Under the pieces are notes generated by a model that saw only the letters and a list, made by a program, of their open reading frames with translations, did not search any database and was not told the origin of the DNA. Shown here piece by piece: positions 15,001 through 23,419 of a DNA stretch of 64,000 nucleotides. Made by a program: the position numbers and the translations under genes. This DNA comes from Bugulina stolonifera (lineage: Eukaryota > Bryozoa > Gymnolaemata > Cheilostomatida > Bugulidae), in contig OW285192.1 of NCBI GenBank assembly GCA_935421135.1, forward strand, positions 4,507,501 through 4,571,500, given 5' to 3'. Position 1 is the first letter of the stretch, and the number at the start of each line of letters is the position of its first letter.

Positions 15001-18000
15001 GGCACACAGGAGGAGAGCTGATCCTTTGGTTAGTTTATGCACCATTTTGGAGCAGATTATCTCAGAGCTAAGAGAGATCCCTCATGTAAGTCTACCTACA
15101 TGTACATCTTAATCTACCTCATGTAAGTCTACCTACATGTACATCTTACTCTACCTTATGTAAGTCTACCTACATGTACATGTTACTCTGCCTTATGTAA
15201 GTCTACCTACATGTACATCTTAATCTATCTTATGTAAGTCTACCTACATGTACATGTTACTCTACCTTATGTAAGTCTACCTACATGTACATCTTACCCT
15301 ACCTTATGTAAGTCTACCTACATGTACATCTTAATCTACCTTATGTAAGTCTACCTACATGTACATGTTACTCTGCCTTATGTAAGTCTACCTACATGTA
15401 CATCTTACTTTACCTTATGTAAGTCTACCTACATGTACATCTTAATCTACCTCATGTAAGTCTACCTACATGTACATCTTACTCTGCCTAATGTAAGTCT
15501 ACCTACATTTACATGTACATCCTAATCTACCTCATGTAAGTCTACCTACATGTACATGTTACTCTGCTTCAGGTACATTATATTGGGATACTTTTTAGTT
15601 AATTAGGGGAGAATTAAACATACTTCTTTCATAGCTATCACTTCCGTAACTGTTGCTTTTTTTTATAGCAACGTTGTATCTTGTGTTATACAGTCGCAGG
15701 CATTCCACGTCCCTGTTACTACAAAGGAAGCCCCTGACTACTTCAGTATTGTTACTAAGCCAATGGACTTGCAGACGTTAAGAGAGAATGTACGCAAGAG
15801 GAAGTATGAGAACCGTAGAGAGTTCCTGTTAGATGTGCGCCAGATCCACGCTAACAGCCAGCTGTATAATGGACCAAGTAATGTCTATACACACACGGCA
15901 GCAGAGATGGTAGACATTACTCTTCGAAGGTTTACGGAGGTCAGTGTCTTTATATCCATAGCGAATAGGGTTTACTTACAGCCTCTTTATATGACCCTTT
16001 GAATCTGAACTGAGTATAAATGTATGCGTGGCTTGTCTAGCCGCTATGTAGTTATGGTATGGCGTACATCTTTTATCATACATATAGTTGTTGAATTGAA
16101 GCACAACTTTAGACTTAGCATCATTTGATACTACTAGCTGTATATACATGTATAACCTTTTAGAATCACTGGTTAATTAAATAGTTCAGTAACTGGAATA
16201 AGTATACCGCTCTGTAATATAGTACGCTGAATACGTTTTTGATACCAATAACTCATACGCGTGTAGTTATGCGTTAAGGCTCTTTGCCGTTTATATTATA
16301 AAATGCATATGCATACTTATATGTATGAATTTATGTTGCAACGACAGAAAGAGGAGAAGCTGATGAGACTAGAAAAGGCCATCAACCCGCTATTAGATGA
16401 TAACGATATCGTAGCTTTCTCTTATGTCCTCGAGAATATCATTGTTAACCATTTGAAGACTATCGATCAGGTACTAGTCTTACATGTAATTGATATATAC
16501 GAGAGTTATCTTATTTTGTAAATATACAATGTTGGCCCTATATAATATATTATGTATTCACTGTAATACAAAAGTTATCCCATCATGTACATATATATAC
16601 GCTGCATTTTTACTACAATATGAGAGTTATCCTATAACAATGTAGGTATATATATTCACGGCACCCGTAAACACTAAGAAGGTCAAGGACTATTCTACTA
16701 TAATTACTAATCCAATGGATCTACAAACTCTACTAGACAATGTGAAAAAACAGAAGGTATTATCTACATTGTCTCATACTCATCTACATTGTGTTATACT
16801 CATCTATGCTGTATCATACTCATCTACACTGTGTCATACTCATCTATGCTGTATCATACTCATCTACACTGTGTCATACTCATCTACACTGTGTCATACT
16901 CATCTACACTGTGTCATACTCATCTACACTGTGTCATACTCATCGACACTGTGTCATACTCATCTACACTGTGTCATACCCATCTACACTGTGTCATACT
17001 CATCTACACTGTGTCATACCCATCTACATTGTGTCATGCTCATCTACACTGTGTCATACCCATCTACACTGTGTCATACTCATCTACACTGTGTCATGCC
17101 CATCTACACTGTGTCATACCCATCTACACTGTGTCATACCCATCTACACTGTGTCATACCCATCTACATTGTGTCATGCTCATCTACACTGTGTCATGCC
17201 CATCTACACTGTGTCATACCCATCTACACTGTGTCATACCCATCTACACTGTGTCATACCCATCTACATTGTGTCATGCTCATCTACACTGTGTCATGCC
17301 CATCTACACTGTGTCATACCCATCTACACTGTGTCATACCCATCTACACTGTGTCATACCCATCTACACTGTGTCATACCCATCTACATTGTGTCATGCT
17401 CATCTACACTGTGTCATGCCCATCTACACTGTGTCATACCCATCTACACTGTGTCATACCCATCTACATTGTGTCATGCTCATCTACACTGTGTCATGCC
17501 CATCTACACTGTGTCATACCCATCTACACTGTGGCATACCCATCTACACTGTGTCATACCCATCTACACTGTGTCATACCCATCTACACTGTGTCATACT
17601 CATCTACATTGTGTCATACTCATCTACACTGTGTCATACCCATCTACACTGTGTCATACTCATCTACACTGTGTCATACCCATCTACATTGTGTCATGCT
17701 CATCTACACTGTGTCATGCCCATCTACACTGTGTCATGCCCATCTACACTGTGTCATACCCATCTACACTGTGTCATACTCATCTACACTGTGTCATGCC
17801 CATCTACACTGTGTCATACCCATCTACACTGTGTCATACCCATCTACACTGTGTCATACTCATCTACACTGTGTCATACCCATCTACATTGTGTCATGCT
17901 CATCTACACTGTGTCATGCCCATCTACACTGTGTCATGCCCATCTACACTGTGTCATACCCATCTACACTGTGTCATACTCATCTACACTGTGTCATGCC

Positions 18001-20550
18001 CATCTACACTGTGTCATACCCATCTACACTGTGTCATACCCATCTACACTGTGTCATACCCATCTACATTGTGTCATGCTCATCTACACTGTGTCATGCC
18101 CATCTACACTGTGTCATACCCATCTACACTGTGTCATACCCATCTACATTGTGTCATGCTCATCTACACTGTGTCATGCCCATCTACACTGTGTCATACC
18201 CATCTACACTGTGTCATACCCATCTACACTGTGTCATACCCATCTACACTGTGTCATACCCATCTACACTGTGTCATACTCATCTACACTGTGTCATACT
18301 CACCTACACTGTGTCATACTCACCTACATTGTGTCATACTCATCTACACTGTATCATACCCATCTACACTGTGTCATACTCATCTACACTGTGTCATACT
18401 CATCTACACTGTGTCATACCCATCTACATTGTGTCATGCTCATCTACATTGTGTCATACTCATCTACACTGTGTCATACCCGTCTACATTGTGTCATACT
18501 CATCTGGTTCGATGACAGTCAGTAGTTTGTGGAAATGTTGTTTAACTATTTTATACAGCTTTTATTTTTGTTCCATATAGTCCTGCTATTGTAGTATCTC
18601 AATCGTGAAGAATTTCTAGCAGATGTACAGCTTATATACACAAACTGTTCACGATACAACGGAGCTGACAGCGCCTACACTAAGACAGCCCTGAAGATAC
18701 TCAACACTGCCAAGACATGCCTGGAAGAGAATGCTGAACAAATGGAGATTTGGGAGATGGGAATCTTGGCTAAACATGTACGTTCTCTACTTTGTCAGCT
18801 ACTAACAAGTTATACGTGTTCACATATGTATCCTGTATACTGTACTGATGGACCAATGACATCTTTTTGCTGAAGTTGTTTAAACACATAATTGAGATGC
18901 ATCTGATACATGTATACATACATACATGTACATGTACATATACATGTAACTTCATAGGCAAAACTCTACATGTATATTGTCTTGGTATAACGCTTTCTTC
19001 GTCTCATTCTTTGTAGGTTTGTATTATTGATTCAACCCTTATAAAGACAGGAGCTATTAGTAATTATACACTAACAGCCTCTGTCTCTGGTTGATTATAA
19101 GATGGACACATACCAATCTAGAATTCATTTATTTGTCTATATTCTATAATCTATGGCTACTTAATATTGCTCACCCGTTAGTAATATTATCTATTTAGCT
19201 ACATTGTACTGCATATGTGATGTTACACTGTATCATGTACACCGTCGTACAGGAAGCAGCCATGGAAGGATTAGAATCGGAGAGTGTGGTAACTGGAACT
19301 AGTATCCATGACGATATGAGTAACGTAGACGAGGAGACTCGTACTGGTGACTATACTATCGCTGAGGATGGAGCGTCTAACATGCATCCCCAACAAGGAG
19401 ATGATATGATGGTTGAATCTCAAGCTGCCGGTGGTGATGTTAATGTAGTACGTCTTTATTCTATTAAACCTTTAATTTAGTTAACTCACATACGGCATAT
19501 ACGATGTGACAGTGTGCTTTATAACTCATATTTATATGCCACGAGATGGGCACTATTAGATGATATGAAACTGATAAATACAATGTATATCATTCCACTT
19601 AGGACCTATTGAAATATTCATCTAATGACTTAATTTCCTGTGTGTTTGTAGGAGGAAGAGGGTGAGTACGTAGAGGTGATGGTAGATGACACGATGACTG
19701 TACCAATGGACACTTCATTGACCGGGGAAGTTGGTCAGCCCCTCGTTTATGATCAGAGCTACTATGAAGCTAGATCTACTCTCGATGGAGACTTAGAGCT
19801 TAGTGGTGATGAAGGTATGTGTTTGGGCGGCAGACTACCCCTCCCTTTCTGCCTTAGCTGTACTTTGACTCTGCCTCATTTGTTTAGCTTAGTTTTATGG
19901 TTTGAGAATCCAAGCTTGAGAAAACTGAGAACACATTCTAAGTAATTCCTCGTACTAAACTACTGCAGATGTGGTACATAACACTAGGGAAGTTATCTAG
20001 TGATTATTGTTACTGTAGCTCACACTAATTGTTGAGATATACTCCAGTTTTAATCTATAAACCGGTGAGATCCCGTAATAGGTTGAGCTTTCCTATTCTA
20101 TGTTACCCTCCCCCCCTCCCCTCCCCCCAATATGACCGTCACATTCATTACATGATTGTATTTTGGGGTGGGATACAGTTATATGTCATTGTAATGTAAG
20201 CCAATAAGTACATGCAGGCGGAACGGGTACATCATTTGATTTGTGTTACTGTACATGCAGACGAAGCTGGTACGTCAACAAATTCTGCTGTCTACCGAAT
20301 GGAACCAGTCGCTGCCGATGAAGACAGTCAAATGAGTTTCAATGCTGAGCAGTTCTTCCAGACAAACTTTCAGACAAGTGGACAGGGACCCGATGAGGGT
20401 GTACCTATGGAAGGGGAGATGGAGATGCGACCCATCACTGATGTTATAAATAATGATCTACAGCTATCTGACTCTGATGATGCAGACGAACAGACAGACC
20501 AGCCAAGTGAAGGCGTTGGATTTGACTTTGATGATTTTGAGGCCGACTGA
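1..20550 (+). CDS. TAF1: TAF1, TFIID subunit 1 (5'-partial, 31 exons)
   Basis: Largest TFIID subunit, which scaffolds TBP-associated factors at core promoters and reads acetylated histones in the nucleus. Exons read in one continuous frame with GT-AG introns: 1-146, 252-379, 1244-1322, 1913-2081, 2966-3108, 3718-3855, 4514-4613, 5005-5313, 5441-5619, 5743-5886, 6156-6331, 7227-7364, 7951-8071, 8273-8347, 9074-9223, 9708-9827, 10100-10202, 10367-10572, 11545-11716, 12105-12192, 12983-13163, 13789-13990, 14373-14542, 14987-15085, 15694-15939, 16348-16470, 16646-16756, 18595-18777, 19253-19444, 19652-19814, 20261-20550. The exon lengths keep phase across every junction and give about 1613 residues before TGA. 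Order of parts: TAF1 central domain, zinc knuckle, two bromodomains, acidic tail, as in animal TAF1 (human about 1890 residues). The missing N-terminus, with the TBP-binding part, lies left of the window. Confidence 0.95.
252..3855 (+). CDS. TAF1: TAF1 exons 2-6, segment before the core domain
   Basis: These exons encode recognisable animal TAF1 landmarks: [11 protein letters not shown] split across exons 2 and 3, [18 protein letters not shown] in exon 4, AGWLP in exon 5 and [15 protein letters not shown] in exon 6. Human TAF1 has close counterparts in the same order. The split codons at 379/1244 (TG|G) and 2081/2966 (T|CG) confirm the splice choices. Exons 4 and 5 are each followed directly by a tandem repeat that starts at the donor GT. 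Confidence 0.9.
407..1110. mobile_element. hAT-like non-autonomous transposon in TAF1 intron 2
   Basis: The 17-bp ends TAGAGGTGGAACGAGAC and its exact reverse complement at 1094-1110 bound a 704-bp AT-rich segment. The 8 bases on each side are identical (TACATCAT, 399-406 and 1111-1118). A TAG start plus an 8-bp duplication is the hAT pattern. The left end also contains subterminal CTCGAG/TCTCGAGTCTCG palindromes. There is no transposase frame. Confidence 0.75.
1490..1805. repeat. Minisatellite in TAF1 intron 3
   Basis: Imperfect ~31-bp units containing TGTACATATAGAGTGACC recur from about 1690 to 1805, preceded by looser TACATGTA-rich repeats. The apparent minus-strand reading frame across it is a repeat artefact. 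Confidence 0.7.
2082..2560 (+). repeat. 28-bp minisatellite starting at the exon 4 donor
   Basis: The unit is 28 bp, beginning GTAAGTATAGTACAGTAAGT and ending ATATCAGT, about 16 copies. It starts at the first base of intron 4. Each unit holds two GTAAGT donor-like hexamers, so the intron carries about 30 perfect donor cores. Retaining the first unit would bring TAA into frame. Confidence 0.9.
2640..2780 (+). repeat. 19-bp minisatellite in TAF1 intron 4
   Basis: Units close to TGTAAGTACATGTATATCA recur about seven times and grade out of the 28-bp array upstream, with which they share GTAAGT and TATATCA. Confidence 0.75.
3120..3705 (+). repeat. 31-bp minisatellite in TAF1 intron 5
   Basis: About 19 copies of a 31-bp unit that contains TTATACGCTATACTGTATT and ACATTGTATG. 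The array begins some 12 bases after the donor and runs to within 15 bases of the exon 6 acceptor at 3717. Because 31 is not a multiple of three and the unit lacks stops in any phase, all three plus frames stay open; the long frames here are not coding. Confidence 0.92.
3930..4293 (+). repeat. 33-bp minisatellite in TAF1 intron 6
   Basis: Eleven near-identical 33-bp units containing GGTAACATCCGGTTAGTAAA. The unit is exactly 11 codons long, so open frames persist on both strands; they are artefacts. Confidence 0.92.
4514..10202 (+). CDS. TAF1: TAF1 exons 7-17, conserved central (DUF3591-type) domain
   Basis: This is the most conserved part of TAF1, which in known structures pairs with TAF7 and contacts promoter DNA. 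Landmarks read directly are [45 protein letters not shown] (exon 8), [15 protein letters not shown] and [17 protein letters not shown] (exon 9), [18 protein letters not shown] and [20 protein letters not shown] (exon 11), [19 protein letters not shown] (exon 12), [12 protein letters not shown] (exon 13), [17 protein letters not shown] (exon 14) and [12 protein letters not shown] (exon 15). Intron 11 carries a TA-flanked transposon (6377-6923). The exon 10/intron 10 and exon 15/intron 15 junctions are tandemly duplicated. No frameshift was seen. Confidence 0.93.
4655..4800. repeat. Low-complexity CTGACTAACTCA repeat in TAF1 intron 7
   Basis: Irregular repeats of ACTGACT/AACTCACTGACT over about 140 bases. 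No other feature is seen in the intron. Confidence 0.6.
5847..6006 (+). repeat. 40-bp repeat duplicating the exon 10 donor junction
   Basis: Four units of 40 bp, each containing AGAGCTCCA(A/C)TATATCAG followed by GTATGT. The first unit is the true end of exon 10 plus its donor (junction 5886/5887). The next three copies repeat both exon end and donor. Reading through the first donor gives an in-frame TAA after four codons, so only the first donor preserves the protein. Confidence 0.9.
6377..6923. mobile_element. Non-autonomous DNA transposon in TAF1 intron 11, TA-flanked
   Basis: About 48 bp of perfect terminal inverted repeat begins GGCCACACTGACGCGAATTT and ends with its reverse complement at 6923. 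The interior is AT-rich and has many GCGAATT motifs near both ends. TA flanks both ends, and the flanking bases are themselves symmetrical (ATGCTTA / TAAGCAT). No transposase is encoded. Superfamily is uncertain: a TA-duplicating type fits best. Confidence 0.75.
9200..9395 (+). repeat. 37-bp repeat duplicating the exon 15 donor junction
   Basis: About four to five units resembling AGCCAATCA(C/G)AA(A/T)CAAG followed by GTTAGTTAG. The first copy is the end of exon 15 and its donor at 9223/9224. Each later copy repeats the coding end and the donor. Read-through of the first donor meets TAG within three codons. Confidence 0.85.
10005..10075 (+). repeat. 18-bp repeat, TAF1 intron 16
   Basis: Three to four units close to CTGTTGCTATGGTAACAC; each contains the palindrome-like CTATGGTAAC. 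Confidence 0.6.
10367..13990 (+). CDS. TAF1: TAF1 exons 18-22, linker and CCHC zinc knuckle
   Basis: Exon 18 encodes [20 protein letters not shown] followed by an acidic serine-rich stretch and [10 protein letters not shown]. Exon 21 encodes the very basic [17 protein letters not shown] helix. Exon 22 encodes [19 protein letters not shown], which has zinc-knuckle spacing C-x2-C-x4-H-x6-C at about 13795-13845, then an acidic segment. The order and spacing match animal TAF1, where this knuckle has been implicated in DNA or promoter binding. Intron 20 holds a TTAA-flanked 548-bp element (12212-12759). Confidence 0.9.
10655..11490 (+). repeat. 10-bp satellite in TAF1 intron 18
   Basis: More than 80 units of a 10-mer of the form TAGTAG(T/C)(C/T)AG with higher-order mixing of TCAG, TTAG and CTAG variants, and a repeated longer block around 11165-11420 with TTATTCGGTAGC. 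The array starts about 80 bases after the donor at 10573. It is stop-rich in all plus frames. Confidence 0.9.
12212..12759. mobile_element. TTAA-flanked MITE in TAF1 intron 20
   Basis: AGGGGTTATG at 12212 and its reverse complement CATAACCCCT ending at 12759 bound 548 bp. TTAA lies immediately outside both ends (12208-12211 and 12760-12763). TTAA target duplication is the piggyBac hallmark. The terminal repeat is short and no transposase is present, so family assignment is tentative. Confidence 0.6.
13560..13725 (+). mobile_element. Possible tRNA-derived SINE in TAF1 intron 21
   Basis: GGTGTAGTGGTCACTGACC resembles a tRNA D-arm/A-box and is followed about 35 bases later by a degenerate B-box-like GGTGAGCTCTTCC. 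The segment ends in an A-rich stretch near 13710-13725 (CCAAAAACAAACAAAATC). No target duplication was identified. Confidence 0.35.
13995..14372 (+). repeat. 28-bp repeat duplicating the exon 23 acceptor junction
   Basis: About 13 units of 28 bp containing ATACATCACCAG followed by GTACTAAAGTGGTTCT. The final unit is the real acceptor and the start of exon 23 (14372/14373), so every unit carries a pseudo-acceptor CAG plus pseudo-exon start. Use of the penultimate acceptor leads to an in-frame TAA before the true exon. Confidence 0.88.
14373..18777 (+). CDS. TAF1: TAF1 exons 23-28, tandem bromodomains
   Basis: Two bromodomains that should bind acetyl-lysine on histone tails. Bromodomain 1 lies in exons 24-25 (14987-15939): [15 protein letters not shown] helix, ZA-loop [15 protein letters not shown], and acetyl-lysine Asn in LYNGPSN. 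Bromodomain 2 lies in exons 26-28 (16348-18777): [34 protein letters not shown], and Asn in [10 protein letters not shown]. Both conserved Asn residues are present, so both pockets look functional. A 1.75-kb satellite separates the two exons of the second bromodomain. Confidence 0.92.
14530..14870 (+). repeat. 14-bp repeat duplicating the exon 23 donor junction
   Basis: About 24 units of a 14-mer like ACCTTACTGTGACT/ACCTTACTGTGAGT. The first copy is the end of exon 23 (TACCTTACT) and the donor GTGAGT at 14543. Several later units retain GTGAGT. Together with the preceding array, exon 23 is bracketed by repeats derived from both of its own ends. Confidence 0.85.
15083..15570 (+). repeat. 37-bp repeat duplicating the exon 24 donor junction
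   Basis: About 13 units of 37 bp. Each contains (C/T)AT followed by GTAAGTCTACCTACATGTAC. The first CAT|GTAAGT is the true donor at 15085/15086. Retention of one unit gives an in-frame TAA. All units keep a perfect GTAAGT. Confidence 0.9.
16765..18510 (+). repeat. 20-bp satellite, 1.75 kb, in TAF1 intron 27
   Basis: About 87 copies of the 20-mer CATCTACACTGTGTCATACC with variants (ACTC, GCTC, GCCC) arranged in a higher-order pattern. It begins within 10 bases of the exon 27 donor (16757). A 20-bp period leaves all three plus frames open for over 500 codons; these frames are artefacts, not proteins. Confidence 0.95.
19253..20550 (+). CDS. TAF1: TAF1 exons 29-31, acidic C-terminal tail
   Basis: These exons encode a low-complexity acidic tail (for example [15 protein letters not shown] stretches, and [14 protein letters not shown] near the end) closing with DFDDFEAD and a TGA at 20548-20550. 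Animal TAF1 tails are likewise acidic and poorly conserved, so identity here rests on phase continuity with the bromodomain exons. Junction codons fit: the split codon at 19814/20261 reads G|AC. No AATAAA is obvious within about 450 bases downstream, so the poly(A) site is not called. Confidence 0.8.
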
Positions 20551-22140
20551 TTGGTTATTCAATGCAGGTAGCTTGTAGATGATTGGTTACAGCGCAGTGG
20601 TGTCACTTTGGGTATATGTACACTCGTTATGTAGTAATTATGTGTGCGGCAAATGTATGTAATGTAAGTTGGTGCACATTATATAATTATAGAGGATTAT
20701 TTATTATGTAATGCATGACACGATGTATTTGTATATTGGTGGCAATAGTTTAGTTCATGTATAAATCGAAAAAAATTTGTAATGTAAAATATCATGTAAA
20801 TTATTATGTAATATGTTACCATGCATTATTATGTGCGGTGATTATCATTTGTGATTTATCCATCTAATCTATTTCTAGTTCAATGTGAGGATAGTATTGT
20901 ACAAATAGTATTATAGAATTTGCGTTGTTGTTAAAACTTTGAATACAGCAAATACATGTATACACTTAAACATTGAGCATTGTTCTTGGAGTTGTCTACT
21001 CTCTTAGATATGGACAGACAGCTCTAATGCTAGGTTGCTATTCAAGTACATGCTGATACATACTCGCAGTAAACCTTATGAAAAGTGGAATACTAACTGA
21101 ATCAAAGGCTGCTAGCGCCATCTACATTATCATGACATAGTCAGACCAGTAAGTTATTTCATTTGACTTGTTACGCACAGTCTAACACTCATTTAGATAG
21201 CAAATCTTCAGTATTTTATTGTGGGACAGCCAAATTCTGTGTTTAATCAAACATAATATGCAAATATTGTAAAATGTGGCATGGAAATTTTCTGGAGTGC
21301 TGTTCAGCCAGCGCTGAAGTTTCTGACGACAAAGTATACCAAAGTAATAAGTATACAAGCCAGAGTTGCAAGGGAGAGGGTCGGAACTGACTAACCAAGC
21401 AGAATCAAAGGAAGCCAAGTCCAACTGAAATGTGCACCACACGGTAAGAAATGTGGGTCGACCCTCCCCCCTCCCAGTAAACTGTCGAGGTCTGAGTCAC
21501 GCAAGACCCAGTCATGTGGGGACGACTCCTCTAGCTAGGCTGGGCTGACAGAAGTAGGGAGGGGTCAGGAAACAGTTCAATCAGTAAGAGTATTTATTGA
21601 GCAACAGCCTATAGACAACTGAATAGAATGCCAAATTGTGCTCACTATAATATATGCGAAAATCAGTTCCAGAGAGAGTTCGAAAGGTCAAAAAGTACAC
21701 AAGGTTGGTTTTGGACCAAAAAGGAATCTGAGTGACAAGACGTATATAATGGCCTCTAATCGGAGCATAAATCAAGGCTGTTACATTTGAATCAAGAAGA
21801 CAGTTTACAATGGAATAAACTAGTATGATATACATGTATATACAATGTACATGTACATGTACATGTAAGTGCAGTAGCCACAGACATCAGTAAATGTATA
21901 CAAATCATACTTCAATGCACTCATGCTAAGACAGGGTAATGCAATAGTGGAAATGTCAATAGTCCATCAGCCAACCATCAAAAAGTGGCTTAGTTTTTGA
22001 AGTTCGCTCCTGACCTCTCCAATCTACACAAATTTTTGGCTCCAAAGTAAACAGAACCTGAATTTTATGATTCTGGAAACTAACCCTCTGAAATATGTTG
22101 ACGGAGACCTCAAATTTTAGGTCAAAGTTCACCCCCTCAG
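20551..22140. other. TAF1 3' UTR and intergenic DNA
   Basis: AT-rich sequence after the TAF1 stop. I see no exon-like conserved coding. Around 21459-21568 GACCCTCCC and GGGAGGGGTC form a weak inverted pair. Several TACATGTA palindromes lie near 21840. Confidence 0.5.
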
Positions 22141-22164
22141 CAAAAATTGCCAATATTTGCCATT

Positions 22165-22465
22165 TTTTGTGGTTTGCAAACCTTCTGACACAAAATCCAT
22201 AATGCATGAGCTCTTCATATTTCAACATAATGTTACTACAAGCAGTCTAGTGGTCTGTGTCAAAATTCATAAGTGTCAGTTCAAAGGTCTTATAATTACA
22301 GGGAAAATTCCTTCGTTACAGAGGGGATAATTCCCTGTAATAGAAAACCTTCTGGCACCAAATCCATAACACATAGGCTCTTCATATTCAACTATGATGC
22401 TACCACAAGCAGTCTAGTGCTCCATGTCAAATTTCATGAGTGTCAGTCCAATGTTTGTATGGTAT
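22165..22465. repeat. Diverged tandem duplication (~170 bp)
   Basis: Two neighbouring blocks share CCTTCTG(A/G)CAC(A/C)AAATCCATAA, then GAGCTCTTCATAT-like sequence, AAGCAGTCTAGTG and a TCA(T/A)(A/G)AGTGTCAGT end. The copies differ by roughly 10-15% by eye. No coding frame is convincing. Confidence 0.6.
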
Positions 22466-22532
22466 CTGTCGACACAGGGTGCAACAAATTGCAACGTACA
22501 ATGTATATGCATACACATGTGAATGTTGTGCA

Positions 22533-22615
22533 CTGTATGTACATATACATTGCACTGATGTGGTGTTAAACACCGAAACAGTACACTGTATGCCGATTGA
22601 GTATAATTTAATGCA
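22533..22615 (+). ncRNA. Hammerhead ribozyme-like, type I, copy 1 (core mutated)
   Basis: Same architecture as the downstream copy: TGCA (22551-22554), CTGATGT (22555-22561), stem II GGTGT-TAA-ACACC (22562-22574), GAAA (22575-22578), stem III ACAG-TACA-CTGT (22578-22589), then A at 22590 as the predicted cleavage nucleotide (GUA triplet), then TGCC. One core base differs from the invariant CUGAUGA (last A is U), and the fourth stem I pair is lost, so self-cleavage is doubtful. Confidence 0.65.
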
Positions 22616-22640
22616 TACACACGTGTATGTTGTGCACTAT

Positions 22641-22724
22641 ATGTACATATACATTACATTGCACTGATGAGGTGTTAAACACCGAAACAGTACACTGTAT
22701 GCAGATTGAGTATACATTGTACAT
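22641..22724 (+). ncRNA. Hammerhead ribozyme, type I, copy 2 (intact core)
   Basis: All conserved hammerhead elements are present in order: stem I strand ending TGCA (22660-22663), CTGATGA (22664-22670), stem II GGTGT-TAA-ACACC (22671-22683), GAAA (22684-22687), short stem III ACAG/CTGT with a TACA loop (22687-22698), cleavage nucleotide A22699 after GU, and the complementary stem I strand TGCA (22700-22703). Stem I can extend beyond an internal loop, since ATGTACATATAC (22641-22652) pairs with most of GTATACATTGTACAT (22710-22724). Predicted cut is between 22699 and 22700, 109 bases from the equivalent site in copy 1. A short stem III in a tandem dimer is typical of retrozyme or Penelope-associated hammerheads. 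Confidence 0.85.
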
Positions 22725-22761
22725 GTACTCATTGTATGTGTGTGTGCAAGCATACATGTAA

Positions 22762-23057
22762 GTGAATGTGTGACTGTTCGAAAAAAGCAGTTCGAAACAT
22801 GGCGTTTCGAAACTAGACAGTTCAACACTGGACAGTTCGAAATGCTTAACCCCAAACCCTAACCACCAGATTTCAACTAATTTTTGTTTTTAATATTATC
22901 TTTTATTTAACTTAATTATTTTGAATTAACTAAAATTAATTATCTGTGAGTTTTGTTCCTCTAAATGTAATCTACACAGTTTCGAACTGTCTGGTTTAGA
23001 ACTGTCCGGTTGTGAAACGTCCTGCTTCAAACTGTCTTTTTCGAAATATTCCTTCAC
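22762..23057. mobile_element. Palindromic MITE with periodic GACAGTTCGAA motifs
   Basis: The left ~85 bases and the reverse complement of the right ~85 bases align well (GTGAA, TCGAAAAA, CAGTT(C/T)GAA, CGTTTC, then GACAGTTC repeated about every 16 bases). The centre is AT-rich. Exact ends and target duplication are not resolved. There is no coding capacity. Confidence 0.6.
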
Positions 23058-23419
23058 CATTACCCATGTAAGTAGACCCACACTTATAACAATTATACAA
23101 GGTTATAGTAATGGTAGGACATGGGCAGGAACTATCACTCTGTAATATATTACAGTCTTTTAGAGTTGTACCAACCATCTTTAGTTGAGATGTGATCAAC
23201 CTGGGCCAGGCTTCAGGCTCATACTATGTAACAATGAAAGATTGACAAAAGTGTACAATCTGCTTTCACTGCCTCTTAGACTGAAAAATAACACTTATTG
23301 TGGTTGAGCAGATGTTTTGGGGAGATGAATAACTACTGTATATGTCCACCTACCTACCTATGTTGCTATAGCTCTAAGAGTTTTTTTATATTGCATTACA
23401 AGGATGAGAGGTATAATGT
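23058..23419. other. Intergenic DNA, no feature seen
   Basis: AT-rich sequence between the palindromic MITE and the LTR-like repeat. No convincing exon, RNA gene or repeat is visible. Confidence 0.4.

Noticed and set aside
16715..18580. 621-, 578- and 574-codon open frames
   Set aside because: They are three phases of one 20-bp satellite inside TAF1 intron 27; only the first 42 bases of the longest overlap a real exon.
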